This document shows positions 46,392-54,303 of a stretch of 64,000 nucleotides of DNA, in pieces. The notes under the pieces were generated by a model. That model searched no databases and had not been told where the DNA came from. It saw only the letters and a list, made by a program, of their open reading frames with translations. This DNA is from Planctomycetota bacterium. GTDB taxonomy: Bacteria > Planctomycetota > Phycisphaerae > Sedimentisphaerales > Anaerobacaceae. Position 1 is the first letter of the stretch; each line of letters opens with the position of its first letter. The stretch spans positions 62,001 through 126,000 of the forward strand of contig VRUG01000004.1 in the NCBI GenBank assembly GCA_019456255.1, given 5' to 3'. A program made the translations under genes and the position numbers.

Positions 46392-47385
46392 ATGTCTTCT
46401 TACCGTAAACCCAACGACGGTTAACACCCTTTTCCAAACCAAGCTTATATCTTACATACGCAACCCCCTGCAGCACAGATGACGTCAGCTTCGGAAATAC
46501 TGTCAACACATATGCCCCTACCCGAACGTAAAACGGAAAAAATTCACTAAATTCTTTAACTATCGCACGCGCATCTTCTTTGAACCCGTGATAAAAGGTT
46601 ATCAAGAGCCTGTTAAATAAAATCCTTTTCGCGAAAGGCCTGAACTCTTCAAGCTTACCCTTCTCAGCGGCCAGCTTTAAATGTTTCTTTATCAAACTGC
46701 GACCTTCAGCACCGCGCTTATCTTCAAAACGCCGCTTCGCCAATCGTTCATCAGCAACATCAAAATGAACCGTCGCCAATGGCTCTGCTATAAAACCAAC
46801 TTTCGGACATTCATAAACTATGCGCCACCACAAATCAACATCCTGACCACGCTTCCTGCCAACTTCAAAACCCCCAACCTTCTCAAGAACGCTTTTGTGA
46901 ACCACAACCGTCGGCGTACCTATATGACAGCGGTTTTTGCTTGCCTGGAAAAAAAAATCTTCTACATAATCCCGACCACCAAGAACTTCCCGAAGAGATT
47001 CGATTTTTATCCGCGCCGAACTGCGCCCGCCACTCGTCTGAACAAAATTGCTCGCGCACCATTTCAACTCGCTATTACGCTCAAGCAGTGCCATCTGTCT
47101 GGAAAGCTTATCTTCATGCCACTCGTCGTCGGCATCCAAAAACGCTATCCATTCTCCACTCGCAGCCGCGATACCGGTATTCCTCGCCACACTCGCGCCA
47201 GCATTGTCCTGAGAAATGTAAGTAACTTGCCCCCCATACCCCTTTACCTTCTCACCTGTATCATCACTCGAACCGTCATCGACTACTATAATCTCATAAT
47301 CGCTAAAACTCTGCCCAAGCACACTGTCTATCGCACGACAAATGCTACTGCCCCCATTGTAAACTGGTATGACAACACTTACCAT
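46390..47385 (-). CDS. GT2 glycosyltransferase
   Basis: 331 residues, GT-A fold. N-terminal motifs VSVVIPVYNGGSSICRAI, IIVVDDGSSDDTGEKV and FLDADDEWHEDKL (the DxD-type metal site) identify the family. The C-terminal part (about 230-330) is helical and basic, without membrane spans. It could serve the same glycan as the plus-strand cluster but is transcribed separately, 18 bases after the protease gene on the minus strand. Specific donor unknown. Confidence 0.87.
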   Translation of the reverse strand: MVSVVIPVYNGGSSICRAIDSVLGQSFSDYEIIVVDDGSSDDTGEKVKGYGGQVTYISQDNAGASVARNTGIAAASGEWIAFLDADDEWHEDKLSRQMALLERNSELKWCASNFVQTSGGRSSARIKIESLREVLGGRDYVEDFFFQASKNRCHIGTPTVVVHKSVLEKVGGFEVGRKRGQDVDLWWRIVYECPKVGFIAEPLATVHFDVADERLAKRRFEDKRGAEGRSLIKKHLKLAAEKGKLEEFRPFAKRILFNRLLITFYHGFKEDARAIVKEFSEFFPFYVRVGAYVLTVFPKLTSSVLQGVAYVRYKLGLEKGVNRRWVYGKKT

Positions 47386-47403
47386 CCTATACCTTCAACA
47401 AAG

Positions 47404-49557
47404 CTAACCAAGTACAATGCGCAATATATCGTTATATGTCAGATAAAGAAAAACAGACACCAGGAAAATAATCCCGACATAGGCGATTACCTCCTGAATC
47501 TTAATACTGACAGGACTGCCCTTTATCTTTTCTATTATCAAAAGAACAAACACCCCGCCGTCAACTATCGGGATAGGCAAAAAGTTTATCACAGCAAGGT
47601 TCGCACTGATAAATGCAAGCAAATATAAAAACGTCGCTATCGATTGCTCAACCGCCTGATAACTCAGAGTCGCAATACCAACCGGGCCGCTCATCGAATC
47701 CATACTGACATTGCGAGTAAACAACTGCTTGACAGTGACATACGTCTGAACTAAAAACCAAACACTCTTCTTGCTCGCCATCACGACCGCCTGACCAATA
47801 TTATCCGCTTTATAAAATCGCGACATCGGCTCAAAAACTACAACGTCAGCTAACCGACTGCTCACTTTAAGACCTTTTTCAACATCCGACAGATTAACCG
47901 CCGCACTACCGGCAACACGACTATCCAATCGATAATCAATCGTCACTCGCTGACCGGCATTACGCCTCAACTCACGAATAACATCATAAAAACTCGACAC
48001 CGACTCGCCGTCAACCGCTGTTATCGTCGCACCGCGGGGAATATCCAATGCCGAAACTCCTTCAGAAGATAGCGTCTTAGCAACAACCGCATGCTCTGCG
48101 TCAAGAACAACGACAATACCTATCACCACTCGCTCAGAGCCTCGCTGCTTCTTCGGAAAAACGCTGACCGTCACTTCAGACTCCAAACCCCCCTCAACTT
48201 CTCGAAGAACCTTAAGCACCAACTCCTTATCCTCATGCTCGCCGGTTATATCACGAAGCTCTTTATAAGTAGGATTCTCAATGTCACCAACGGCAACAAT
48301 TATGTCACCCGCCAGCAAACCGCCTTTACCCGTCTCGCCCGCAGCAACAATAATGTCACCCGCTTCCAAACCTTTACCGCCCGAATCCTCGGAAGAATAG
48401 GTCACACGCAATCGCGGTACCATCGAGTAAATATGATTAAGGTCAGATTCACTGTTAACATCCTTCGCCGCGTAATTCAATTCAAGATTTATAGTAGAAC
48501 TCACAAGCCCGGTTTCGCCCTCCCTGCCCGATTGCACCACCAACGAAGGAGCAAGCGAATTCTCAACTAACTTGGCAAACTCCCAGTAGCTTCGGACCTC
48601 CATACCATCAACATATCTAATCTCATCGCCGACCTGCAAACCAGCCGAATCCTCCTTGACCGCTCCGACACGCAGAGTCATGGGCCTGTTAAAGCCGAAC
48701 ATTCGAATAGGCATGTCATCGTATAGCTGCCTGGCAACTAACGAATATGATTCCACTACTCCATCTTCGTGCCTGACCGTTAAAGGGACACTTTCACCCT
48801 TATCAGATAGTGCAGCCGCCACCAATATATTCGTAAAGTCAAGGTCCTCGCTCTTGCCGCCTATCTCTATTACCTCATCGCCTGCCCGTACACCCGCCTT
48901 AGCTGCCGGTGAACCAGCCGTCACGCCGCCAACTATCGCCGGAGGACGAGCGATACCAATCATATAAACTACCGTCATCAACAACACCGCCGCTATCACA
49001 TTAAAGATAACACCGGATGCAATCACAACCATACGAACCAGCACGCCCTTGTTACCAAATGAACGAGGGTTATCGCTTTGCTCATCTGCGCCAGTGTCCT
49101 CCTGGCCAAGCATCTTCACATAACCCGCCAACGGTATCAAACCGATGCGATATTCCGTCTCACCTTCACTGCCCTTTCTAATGGGAAGAGTAAAACTAAG
49201 TAAACCGTCACCGCCTTGCTCACCGGCTCGCTGGAAAAATAGCGGCAGTATCCTGAAACGAAGACCATTCGTTGTCCGCCTAACTCCCAAAAGTACAGGC
49301 GGTAAAAATATCGAAAAAGTCTCAACATGAATATCTGAGGCCTTCGCAAATATAAAATGACCGCACTCGTGAATAAATACCACCGCACTGAAACCCATCA
49401 TCGCGATAAAAATGTTCCATGACTTATGAACGTCCTTGCTGATAACGAAAATCAATAAACCAATGCCAACCAGCAATAAAAAAAATCGTACCGTATTACG
49501 GAACTTATCTACTATCGTAGTTGTCTTTGTCTTTGTAACCTCTGCCGCTTTTTCCAT
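47404..49557 (-). CDS. rseP: RseP-type site-2 protease with four PDZ-like domains
   Basis: Intramembrane zinc metalloprotease of 717 residues; RseP of E. coli has 450. The zinc motif is His63-Glu-Cys-Gly-His67 in the first helix, and the second motif is the LPIPIVDGGVF helix near the C-terminus. Between them lie four PDZ-like units (AGSPAAKAGVRAGDEVIEIG; DSAGLQVGDEIRYVDG; GLEAGDIIVAAG; LDIPRGATITAVDG). The family cuts anti-sigma factors after a first protease clips them, releasing a stress sigma factor. The third PDZ carries an internal 17-residue duplication. dxr lies 13 bases upstream on the same strand, an order seen in many bacteria. Confidence 0.9.
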   Translation of the reverse strand: MEKAAEVTKTKTTTIVDKFRNTVRFFLLLVGIGLLIFVISKDVHKSWNIFIAMMGFSAVVFIHECGHFIFAKASDIHVETFSIFLPPVLLGVRRTTNGLRFRILPLFFQRAGEQGGDGLLSFTLPIRKGSEGETEYRIGLIPLAGYVKMLGQEDTGADEQSDNPRSFGNKGVLVRMVVIASGVIFNVIAAVLLMTVVYMIGIARPPAIVGGVTAGSPAAKAGVRAGDEVIEIGGKSEDLDFTNILVAAALSDKGESVPLTVRHEDGVVESYSLVARQLYDDMPIRMFGFNRPMTLRVGAVKEDSAGLQVGDEIRYVDGMEVRSYWEFAKLVENSLAPSLVVQSGREGETGLVSSTINLELNYAAKDVNSESDLNHIYSMVPRLRVTYSSEDSGGKGLEAGDIIVAAGETGKGGLLAGDIIVAVGDIENPTYKELRDITGEHEDKELVLKVLREVEGGLESEVTVSVFPKKQRGSERVVIGIVVVLDAEHAVVAKTLSSEGVSALDIPRGATITAVDGESVSSFYDVIRELRRNAGQRVTIDYRLDSRVAGSAAVNLSDVEKGLKVSSRLADVVVFEPMSRFYKADNIGQAVVMASKKSVWFLVQTYVTVKQLFTRNVSMDSMSGPVGIATLSYQAVEQSIATFLYLLAFISANLAVINFLPIPIVDGGVFVLLIIEKIKGSPVSIKIQEVIAYVGIIFLVSVFLYLTYNDILRIVLG
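48293..48394. repeat. 51-bp tandem duplication in the rseP-like gene
   Basis: Units at 48293-48343 and 48344-48394 code 17-residue blocks ALEAGDIIVAAGE-type and LLAGDIIVAVGD-type within the third PDZ domain. They share AGDIIVA exactly; the frame is kept. Confidence 0.8.
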
Positions 49558-49570
49558 CCGTATGTCCTTT

Positions 49571-50743
49571 TCACTTTTTACTTTTTATTGTTTCCTTCAC
49601 GGTTTCCCTTGCCCAACTATCCGCCTCAAGAAGCTCGGCCAAACAAACTTCCCGTTTAACACTATGTCTACTCAAACAATCCTCTATTAGTTCGACAATA
49701 TCGATAAATTTAATATTACCTTCCAAAAATTCCGCAACTGCCTGCTCATTAGCGGCATTAAACACCGCCGCCGACGTCCCGCCGGTCCTGGCAACCTCAA
49801 AGCCAAGCTCCAAGGACCTGAAAACCTCAACATTAGGCTTAGCAAACGTCAATTTGCCCAACTCGTCAAGCTGCAAACGATGCGAGATACCCTTAACACG
49901 ACGAGGATAACTCAACGCATATTGAATCGGAAGGCACATATCAGGAGTACCTAACTGTGCGATCACCGACCCATCGACAAACTCTACCAATGAATGGACT
50001 ATCGACTCAGGATGCACCAGCACTTCAATTTTAGACACTTCCGTCTCAAATAGCCAGCGAGCCTCAATCACCTCCAACGCCTTATTCATCATCGTCGCTG
50101 AATCTATCGTTATCTTAGGTCCCATTTCCCACGTCGGATGAGCCAATGCCTCTTCCAATGTCACATCGGCCATCTCGTCAAGGCTCTTCTCCCGAAAAGG
50201 CCCACCGGACGTCGTTAATATTATTTTCTCAACCTCAGACAAACTACCAGACGCAAGAGATTGAAATATCGCACTATGCTCACTGTCAACCGGCAAAATT
50301 TCAGCGCCGTTCTCCTTCGCAGCTTTCATCAAAAGTTCACCAGCGATAACCAAAGGCTCCTTGTTCGCTATCGCCAAACGCTTACCCTTCTTAGCCGCCG
50401 CCAATACCGCACCAAGACCAGCCGCGCCAACAACAGCTGTAACTACCGTATCAACAGAATCCAATTGGGCGACCGTCTCCAGACTCCCGCCTCCGCCCAA
50501 TATCTCAACGTCACTATCACCAACCAACTCACTTAGCTTATCAACTAAATCCACGCGAGTTATCGCAGCTACTTTAGGCTTATACTTTAAAACCTGCGAT
50601 GCAAGCAGCTCAACATTACTATGACCGGTCAACGCCAATACCTCGTACCGCTCACCGCCAACGCTGTTAAGTGAATCTATCACGCGTAAGGTGTTTTGAC
50701 CGATAGAGCCCGTTGAGCCCAATATAGCTATGTTTTTACTCAT
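49571..50743 (-). CDS. dxr: 1-deoxy-D-xylulose-5-phosphate reductoisomerase
   Basis: Second enzyme of the MEP pathway; converts DXP to methylerythritol phosphate with NADPH. 390 residues. NADPH loop NIAILGSTGSIGQNTLRVID (4-23); NKEPLVIAGELL; active-site LPVDSEHSAIFQSL; GPFREKSLDEMADV, with ATMMNKALEVIEARWLF. Fully intact. The first 24 coding bases and the -10 box (TATAAT, complement of 50752-50757) belong to a 50-bp sequence repeated at 52,908-52,957, so the present start was rebuilt by the insertion described below. The -35 position now holds a poor GTGGTT. No ribosome site precedes the ATG, consistent with a nearly leaderless message. Confidence 0.96.
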   Translation of the reverse strand: MSKNIAILGSTGSIGQNTLRVIDSLNSVGGERYEVLALTGHSNVELLASQVLKYKPKVAAITRVDLVDKLSELVGDSDVEILGGGGSLETVAQLDSVDTVVTAVVGAAGLGAVLAAAKKGKRLAIANKEPLVIAGELLMKAAKENGAEILPVDSEHSAIFQSLASGSLSEVEKIILTTSGGPFREKSLDEMADVTLEEALAHPTWEMGPKITIDSATMMNKALEVIEARWLFETEVSKIEVLVHPESIVHSLVEFVDGSVIAQLGTPDMCLPIQYALSYPRRVKGISHRLQLDELGKLTFAKPNVEVFRSLELGFEVARTGGTSAAVFNAANEQAVAEFLEGNIKFIDIVELIEDCLSRHSVKREVCLAELLEADSWARETVKETIKSKK

Positions 50744-50768
50744 AGACAGGCATTATAACCACTGACCC
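50719..50768. repeat. 50-bp direct repeat, dxr-proximal copy
   Basis: Identical to 52,908-52,957 at 48 of 50 positions, the last 41 being identical without a gap. It spans the dxr start codon, 24 bases of coding sequence and 25 bases of upstream DNA including the -10 box. Confidence 0.95.
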
Positions 50769-50830
50769 CCAAAAAACCACCACAAACTATGATTTACTGC
50801 CATCAACCCCCGCTCCCCTTGACAATTACC

Positions 50831-50849
50831 CCTTATAATTTTTATAAGG
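50831..50849. promoter_or_regulatory. Perfect palindrome upstream of the C39-like gene
   Basis: CCTTATAA, a TTT spacer and TTATAAGG, 14 bases upstream of the -35 box. It fits a dimeric repressor operator or a small hairpin; no regulator gene is present in the island. Confidence 0.5.
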
Positions 50850-50862
50850 TGGTTTTAAATTA

Positions 50863-50891
50863 TTGACTTTGAATATTTTTATTAGTAGAAT
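50863..50891 (+). promoter_or_regulatory. Promoter of the C39-like gene
   Basis: TTGACT, a 17-base spacer and TAGAAT, 40 bases before the start codon, which has an AAGGAGA ribosome site. A second TTGACA at 50818-50823 lies at the palindrome and may drive an alternative start. Confidence 0.65.
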
Positions 50892-50931
50892 ACATTTTTA
50901 AGGGATATTTATACAAAAGGAGAACTATAAT

Positions 50932-52458
50932 ATGGCCCAAAAAGAAAAGGGGGTAACGTTGCAATTAGTAAAAGTATCATCAAAATCTTCTTTGTTTGAG
51001 CTTACTGGAAAATTTGGACACGATAAACCTTTAAAAAGGATATTTCAAATCATATTGTCTCAAGGCTGTAAAACAATTGTAGTAGAAAATGAATACGAAG
51101 ATTCTGATTACAAGAATGAATATGAAAATTTTTATAAAAAGTTATTTAAAACATATGCTCAAAACACTCAGCGACTACACTTTTTTTCTTCAAATATCAC
51201 TAAAACCTCACTAGGCAAGCTTGGTAGTTTTGAAAACACGTATTTAGGATTTTGCGTTTTACGACCTTTTCAATATCAAAAAGTTGTCAATGCTATCATA
51301 AAACCAACAGAAGATTGCAATCCGAGCAAACGATCTTTTGTTTTATGCCAAGAAGATTTCAATATAGAAATCAAGATCAATAGTCGAAACACTCAAAAAT
51401 TAAAAATTAGAGGTTTCCCATTTAAACAGCAAGATGGACAATTGGGTTGCTGCGCACATGCATCACTGGCAACTATAGACCACTTCTTAGCACATAAAAA
51501 CAGAAAAAAGCCTTGCGATTTAAGTGATATAATTGAAAAAGCTGCTCAAGTTCCAGATACCAGAAGAGCAGTCCCTTCAACCGGTTTAAATGCTGTACAA
51601 ATTTCGCAGGCATTAAAAGGTATGGGATATGTTCCTCTAATTTATCAATATGGAGAAGGCATTCGTAGCCCCTTCCCTGCCGAAAGAGTAATTTATCATT
51701 ATATGGAGTCTGGGATCCCCATAATGCTTGGTATCCCTACTTCGTCAAGTGGTCATGCTTTAACAATTATTGGGCATTCTTTTGAACCTGATATGTGGTG
51801 GGCACTGGCACAGAGCGAGTACTACAGAAGACGACCATCTGGAGGACCATATCATTGTAGCACAACATGGATTCAAAACTTTATTATTCATGACGATAAC
51901 TTTGGGCCATATTTAACTATACCAAAGGAATTTATATGGGAAAAAGCTGCTAAGGAAGGACTACTGATTGTTGTTCCACTACCTGAAGATGTTAACATAC
52001 AAGGAGAAGATGCAGAAATATATGCTTATCGTATGATTTCAGATCAAATAATTACAGAAAAAATGATGGAAATGAGCCTCGAAAACAAAATTACTCAAAA
52101 ATGGTGCGAAGTTTTCTTTGATCACCTCCAGAATGAAGATCTGGTTTTGCGAACATGTTTATTAGATTCTAAAAAATTTAAAAAAGAGTATACTTCTGAA
52201 AATCTTAAAGAATTTTACAAAACTCTAGCCATGCCAAATAAAATTTGGCTAACAGAAGTCAGCATACCTGAGCTCTTTTGCCAGTCTCGTCTTCGCTTAG
52301 GAGAAGTTATTACAGATTCTACATCAAATATGAAATTTGGGCATTCTTTTCTCGCTATTCATTTGCCTGGAATTGTCGTGACAAGAGATGTAAATACTGA
52401 AAAAATAAAATATTTCCCTCTAAAAGAAGATTTGCCTTTCGGTCACATTATCAGATGA
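50932..52458 (+). CDS. C39/papain-like cysteine-peptidase-domain protein
   Basis: 508 residues, no signal peptide. Residues 1-160 are a separate alpha/beta domain of unknown type. Residues 161-330 look like a bacteriocin-processing/C39-type papain fold: Gln167/168 in PFKQQDGQLGCCAHASLAT with Cys173 or Cys174 as nucleophile, His275 in SSSGHALTIIGHSF, and Asp321/322 in IIHDDNFGPY. The order Gln-Cys-His-Asp matches a catalytic set. The C-terminal 170 residues are helical, with no known motif. There is no ABC transporter nearby, so it is not a bacteriocin exporter. It could cut a cytoplasmic host or phage protein, or act as a transpeptidase; unproven. AT-rich codon use sets it apart from dxr and rseP. 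Confidence 0.7.
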   Translation: MAQKEKGVTLQLVKVSSKSSLFELTGKFGHDKPLKRIFQIILSQGCKTIVVENEYEDSDYKNEYENFYKKLFKTYAQNTQRLHFFSSNITKTSLGKLGSFENTYLGFCVLRPFQYQKVVNAIIKPTEDCNPSKRSFVLCQEDFNIEIKINSRNTQKLKIRGFPFKQQDGQLGCCAHASLATIDHFLAHKNRKKPCDLSDIIEKAAQVPDTRRAVPSTGLNAVQISQALKGMGYVPLIYQYGEGIRSPFPAERVIYHYMESGIPIMLGIPTSSSGHALTIIGHSFEPDMWWALAQSEYYRRRPSGGPYHCSTTWIQNFIIHDDNFGPYLTIPKEFIWEKAAKEGLLIVVPLPEDVNIQGEDAEIYAYRMISDQIITEKMMEMSLENKITQKWCEVFFDHLQNEDLVLRTCLLDSKKFKKEYTSENLKEFYKTLAMPNKIWLTEVSIPELFCQSRLRLGEVITDSTSNMKFGHSFLAIHLPGIVVTRDVNTEKIKYFPLKEDLPFGHIIR

Positions 52459-52474
52459 AAAGGGAATTTCTTCT

Positions 52475-52639
52475 TTAGATTCTAATACTTGATGTTAAAG
52501 AGTTTTTGCGCCATGCATCAAGCGCATTCAGTATTTCTCTAATATCTTCAATAGGCTTTTCTGATAACTCCCTTATTTGTTCCTCGGTAAATGGCCTTTC
52601 CTCGGGCAAAACAAACCTTTGAGACTTACTTTTAGCCAA
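52475..52639 (-). CDS. 54-residue acidic small protein, convergent with the C39-like gene
   Basis: The frame starts at TTG 52639 with AGGAGGTG six bases upstream, an almost perfect ribosome site. The product is AKSKSQRFVLPEERPFTEEQ-like: a basic start, then an acidic helical stretch (IRELSEKPIEDIREILNALD) and a basic end. No membrane segment and no family recognised. It ends 16 bases beyond the C39-like stop codon on the other strand. A 21-codon ORF (ATG GGA ATG ...) just upstream ends inside the start region and might couple translation. Because the two genes are the only cargo of the repeat-bounded segment, an inhibitor or partner role is worth testing. Confidence 0.65.
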   Translation of the reverse strand: MAKSKSQRFVLPEERPFTEEQIRELSEKPIEDIREILNALDAWRKNSLTSSIRI

Positions 52640-52907
52640 AACACACCTCCTCACACCTTGAAACCATTAGCAACCTAGACTCCTTCCTCATTCCCATTTC
52701 CTTTCCAATATATATATTACACATCATATCGACCTAATGCAACTACAAAGTCAAGCTAAATTTTACCAAAAAAGCTAAAACTATCGAGGGGTTGGCCTAA
52801 GTTGTTTTCCTGAAAGCACTTAACGCTATTGCCTTAGCTAACAATCACCTTGTTAATTGTCAAAATATCCACATTTTAAGTACTTTCAACACTTTCAAAT
52901 GAAAGTT
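52640..52907. other. AT-rich non-coding end of the island
   Basis: 268 bases between the small gene and the distal direct repeat. It holds the promoter of the small gene and the 21-codon upstream ORF; nothing resembling a tRNA, integrase fragment or terminal inverted repeat was found. Confidence 0.6.
52714..52742 (-). promoter_or_regulatory. Promoter of the 54-residue small gene
   Basis: On the minus strand: TTGCAT, a 17-base spacer and TAATAT, about 75 bases upstream of the TTG start. The 5' leader contains the 21-codon ORF. Confidence 0.5.
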
Positions 52908-52932
52908 CCAATATTACTATGTTTTTACTCAT
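52908..52932 (-). pseudogene. Orphaned 5' stub of dxr in the distal repeat
   Basis: ATG at 52932-52930 begins MSKNIVI, matching the first residues of Dxr (MSKNIAI) except one, after which the sequence diverges into island DNA and soon reaches a stop. It is the piece of dxr left behind, or copied, by the insertion. Confidence 0.8.
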
Positions 52933-52957
52933 AGACAGGCATTATAACCACTGACCC
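52908..52957. repeat. 50-bp direct repeat, distal copy
   Basis: Second copy of the dxr 5' sequence. Differs from 50,719-50,768 by two adjacent bases near its left end. Confidence 0.95.
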
Positions 52958-52969
52958 GCTCACTCTCAA
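52941..52969 (-). promoter_or_regulatory. Probable ancestral dxr promoter, now stranded
   Basis: On the minus strand TTGAGA, a 17-base spacer and TATAAT. The -10 box lies inside the distal repeat and the -35 box just outside it. The copy at dxr keeps the same -10 box but has GTGGTT at the -35 position, so the pre-insertion promoter appears to be this one, about 2.2 kb from the gene. Confidence 0.6.
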
Positions 52970-52995
52970 CAACCAAATCAATGACAAAATTGACC

Positions 52996-53023
52996 TTGCT
53001 TTTAAGATGCTATAAAATATAAT
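52996..53023 (+). promoter_or_regulatory. Promoter of the gene at 53030, leaderless
   Basis: TTGCTT, a 16-base spacer and TATAAT, then six bases to the ATG. An overlapping TTGACC / TAAAAT pair with 17-base spacing starts at 52990. Either places transcription start at or very near the start codon. Confidence 0.55.
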
Positions 53024-53029
53024 TCCATC

Positions 53030-53353
53030 ATGGAAAAAGATGCTGCCCAAAAAGTTTGGTCTGGACAGATGTGCAAAAATGCCCTTACAACTAAAGGGCC
53101 CGGATCAGGCGCAAAACTAACAGTGACAAATGAAAATCTTCAACTAAAAGGACTTCTGGGAGATTTCACTTTCACTACAGATACCGTAGATGTAATAGAA
53201 AAAGCTGGCTTCTTCCCCTGGTTTGGGACAGGATTTAGAATTGTTCACAAAATCAACGATTACCCGTCAAAAATTATGTTCTGGCCCCTATTCGCTCGTT
53301 CAAAAACAATACTAAAACATCTAAAAGACTTAGGATACAATGTAAGATTATAA
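53030..53353 (+). CDS. Small PH/GRAM-like protein of unknown function
   Basis: 107 residues, soluble, without a signal peptide. A run of short strands (GSGAKLTVTNENLQLKGLLG, FTFTTDTVDVIEKAGFFPW, TGFRIVHKINDYPSKIMFWP) followed by one C-terminal helix (ARSKTILKHLKDLGY) is the order of a PH-like barrel. Proteins like this can bind lipids or peptides; no function is assignable. No ribosome site precedes the ATG, which fits a leaderless message. The 3' end overlaps the convergent lipoprotein gene by 6 bases. Confidence 0.65.
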   Translation: MEKDAAQKVWSGQMCKNALTTKGPGSGAKLTVTNENLQLKGLLGDFTFTTDTVDVIEKAGFFPWFGTGFRIVHKINDYPSKIMFWPLFARSKTILKHLKDLGYNVRL

Positions 53354-53809
53354 ACCGCTAACGTCACCGCCAAGAGATTTGAGCTTGTTGTAATAAATAT
53401 CAAAATGCTCCTGCAATGCAGCTATCGATTTATTAAGCATGTCAACATCAACCATTAACTTCTGACCATCTTCACTGAACATCGCAGTAGCGTCCATTTT
53501 TTTCATCTCAGCCGTCAACCCATCAAGCTCAACCTGGTGCTCGCCAATGGCCGCCTTATACTTATTCGCAAGAACCGTCAACTGCTCGACGTCCAACTTA
53601 CCCGCTTCGGACCTTATCGCACTAACAGCCTTATTAATATCAACATCAAGACTTACCTTCACCTGCTCAACAACTTCCACCTGCTCAGCTACATCAGCCG
53701 CTGTCTCTGACGAACCAGCCTTCTCGCTTTCCTTCTTGCCGCAACCACTAAATAAAACCACACAAAAAACCAATACAAAACATAAACATGCCTTAAAAAT
53801 GTCTCTCAT
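53348..53809 (-). CDS. Small coiled-coil lipoprotein
   Basis: 153 residues. Signal peptide with lipobox (VLFSGC, Cys24), a short Ser/Ala/Glu spacer, then heptad-rich helices (INKAVSAIRSEAGKLDVEQL; VDVDMLNKSIAALQEHFDIY). It should be lipid-anchored in the envelope and may oligomerise. There is no enzyme motif. The gene overlaps the convergent plus-strand gene by 6 bases. Confidence 0.7.
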   Translation of the reverse strand: MRDIFKACLCFVLVFCVVLFSGCGKKESEKAGSSETAADVAEQVEVVEQVKVSLDVDINKAVSAIRSEAGKLDVEQLTVLANKYKAAIGEHQVELDGLTAEMKKMDATAMFSEDGQKLMVDVDMLNKSIAALQEHFDIYYNKLKSLGGDVSGL

Positions 53810-53850
53810 TTCGGGTACCTCCTGTTATTATTAATCAATCTTATACAAAA

Positions 53851-54303
53851 TCAACTTTGCTTCAATAGTAAATCATATTCCACTTTAAAACGCAACTTAT
53901 GTTTTACCTCTTCCTCGGCCAAAACCAATAGAGTCTCTTTCGCTGACGGCTCGTGAATATGCTGGATTAAATTAATATAAGCACGAAAAGACGCTTCCTC
54001 TTTCTCCATCGCCAGAAGAAGCATGTCCTTATAGTCCATATCAAGCATCGAACCATCCTCGGAAATCACATGCTCATGACGAGGAACATCACTCGGTGCT
54101 CCGTCAACTACAATGCCCGCTTTCATCATCTCCAACTCAAGTTTTTCCTTATGCTCAAGCTCCTCAGCGGCAAAATCCTCAAAAACTTCTCGCATCTCTG
54201 AACTCTCTACACGTTCTGCCAATGCAAGGAAAAAATGATGAGCCTCCACCTCGCGGGCTATCGCAAATTCCAATATCTCAATGTCACTGCCTCTCTCTGG
54301 CAT
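53851..54303 (-). CDS. Rubrerythrin-like ferritin-family protein
   Basis: 150 residues forming a four-helix bundle with paired Glu/His metal ligands: ILEFAIAREVEAHHFFLALA, DFAAEELEHKEKLELEMM, LLAMEKEEASFRAYINLI and LAEEEVKHKLRFKVEYDLL. The two E-x-x-H motifs and their spacing fit a di-iron site. It lacks the C-terminal rubredoxin domain of full rubrerythrin. Such proteins reduce hydrogen peroxide or store iron; the exact activity is unknown. It follows no close neighbour and lies 41 bases from the lipoprotein gene on the same strand. Confidence 0.85.
   Translation of the reverse strand: MPERGSDIEILEFAIAREVEAHHFFLALAERVESSEMREVFEDFAAEELEHKEKLELEMMKAGIVVDGAPSDVPRHEHVISEDGSMLDMDYKDMLLLAMEKEEASFRAYINLIQHIHEPSAKETLLVLAEEEVKHKLRFKVEYDLLLKQS

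Larger units (their letters stand above)
50719..52957. mobile_element. Direct-repeat-bounded insertion at the dxr 5' end (mini-island)
   Basis: The segment between the two 50-bp repeats carries one long gene (C39-like peptidase), one convergent small gene and AT-rich spacers. Base composition is visibly more AT-rich than dxr and rseP. The dxr copy next to the gene is the functional one; the far copy retains only seven or eight dxr codons before a stop. This is the pattern left by an element that recombines into the 5' end of a gene and restores it. No integrase, transposase or relaxase is present, so movement would need help from elsewhere, or the duplication arose by another route. Confidence 0.75.

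Noticed and set aside
50932-52458. Bacteriocin-exporting ABC transporter with C39 domain
   Set aside because: There is no membrane domain or Walker motif anywhere in the protein or next to it.
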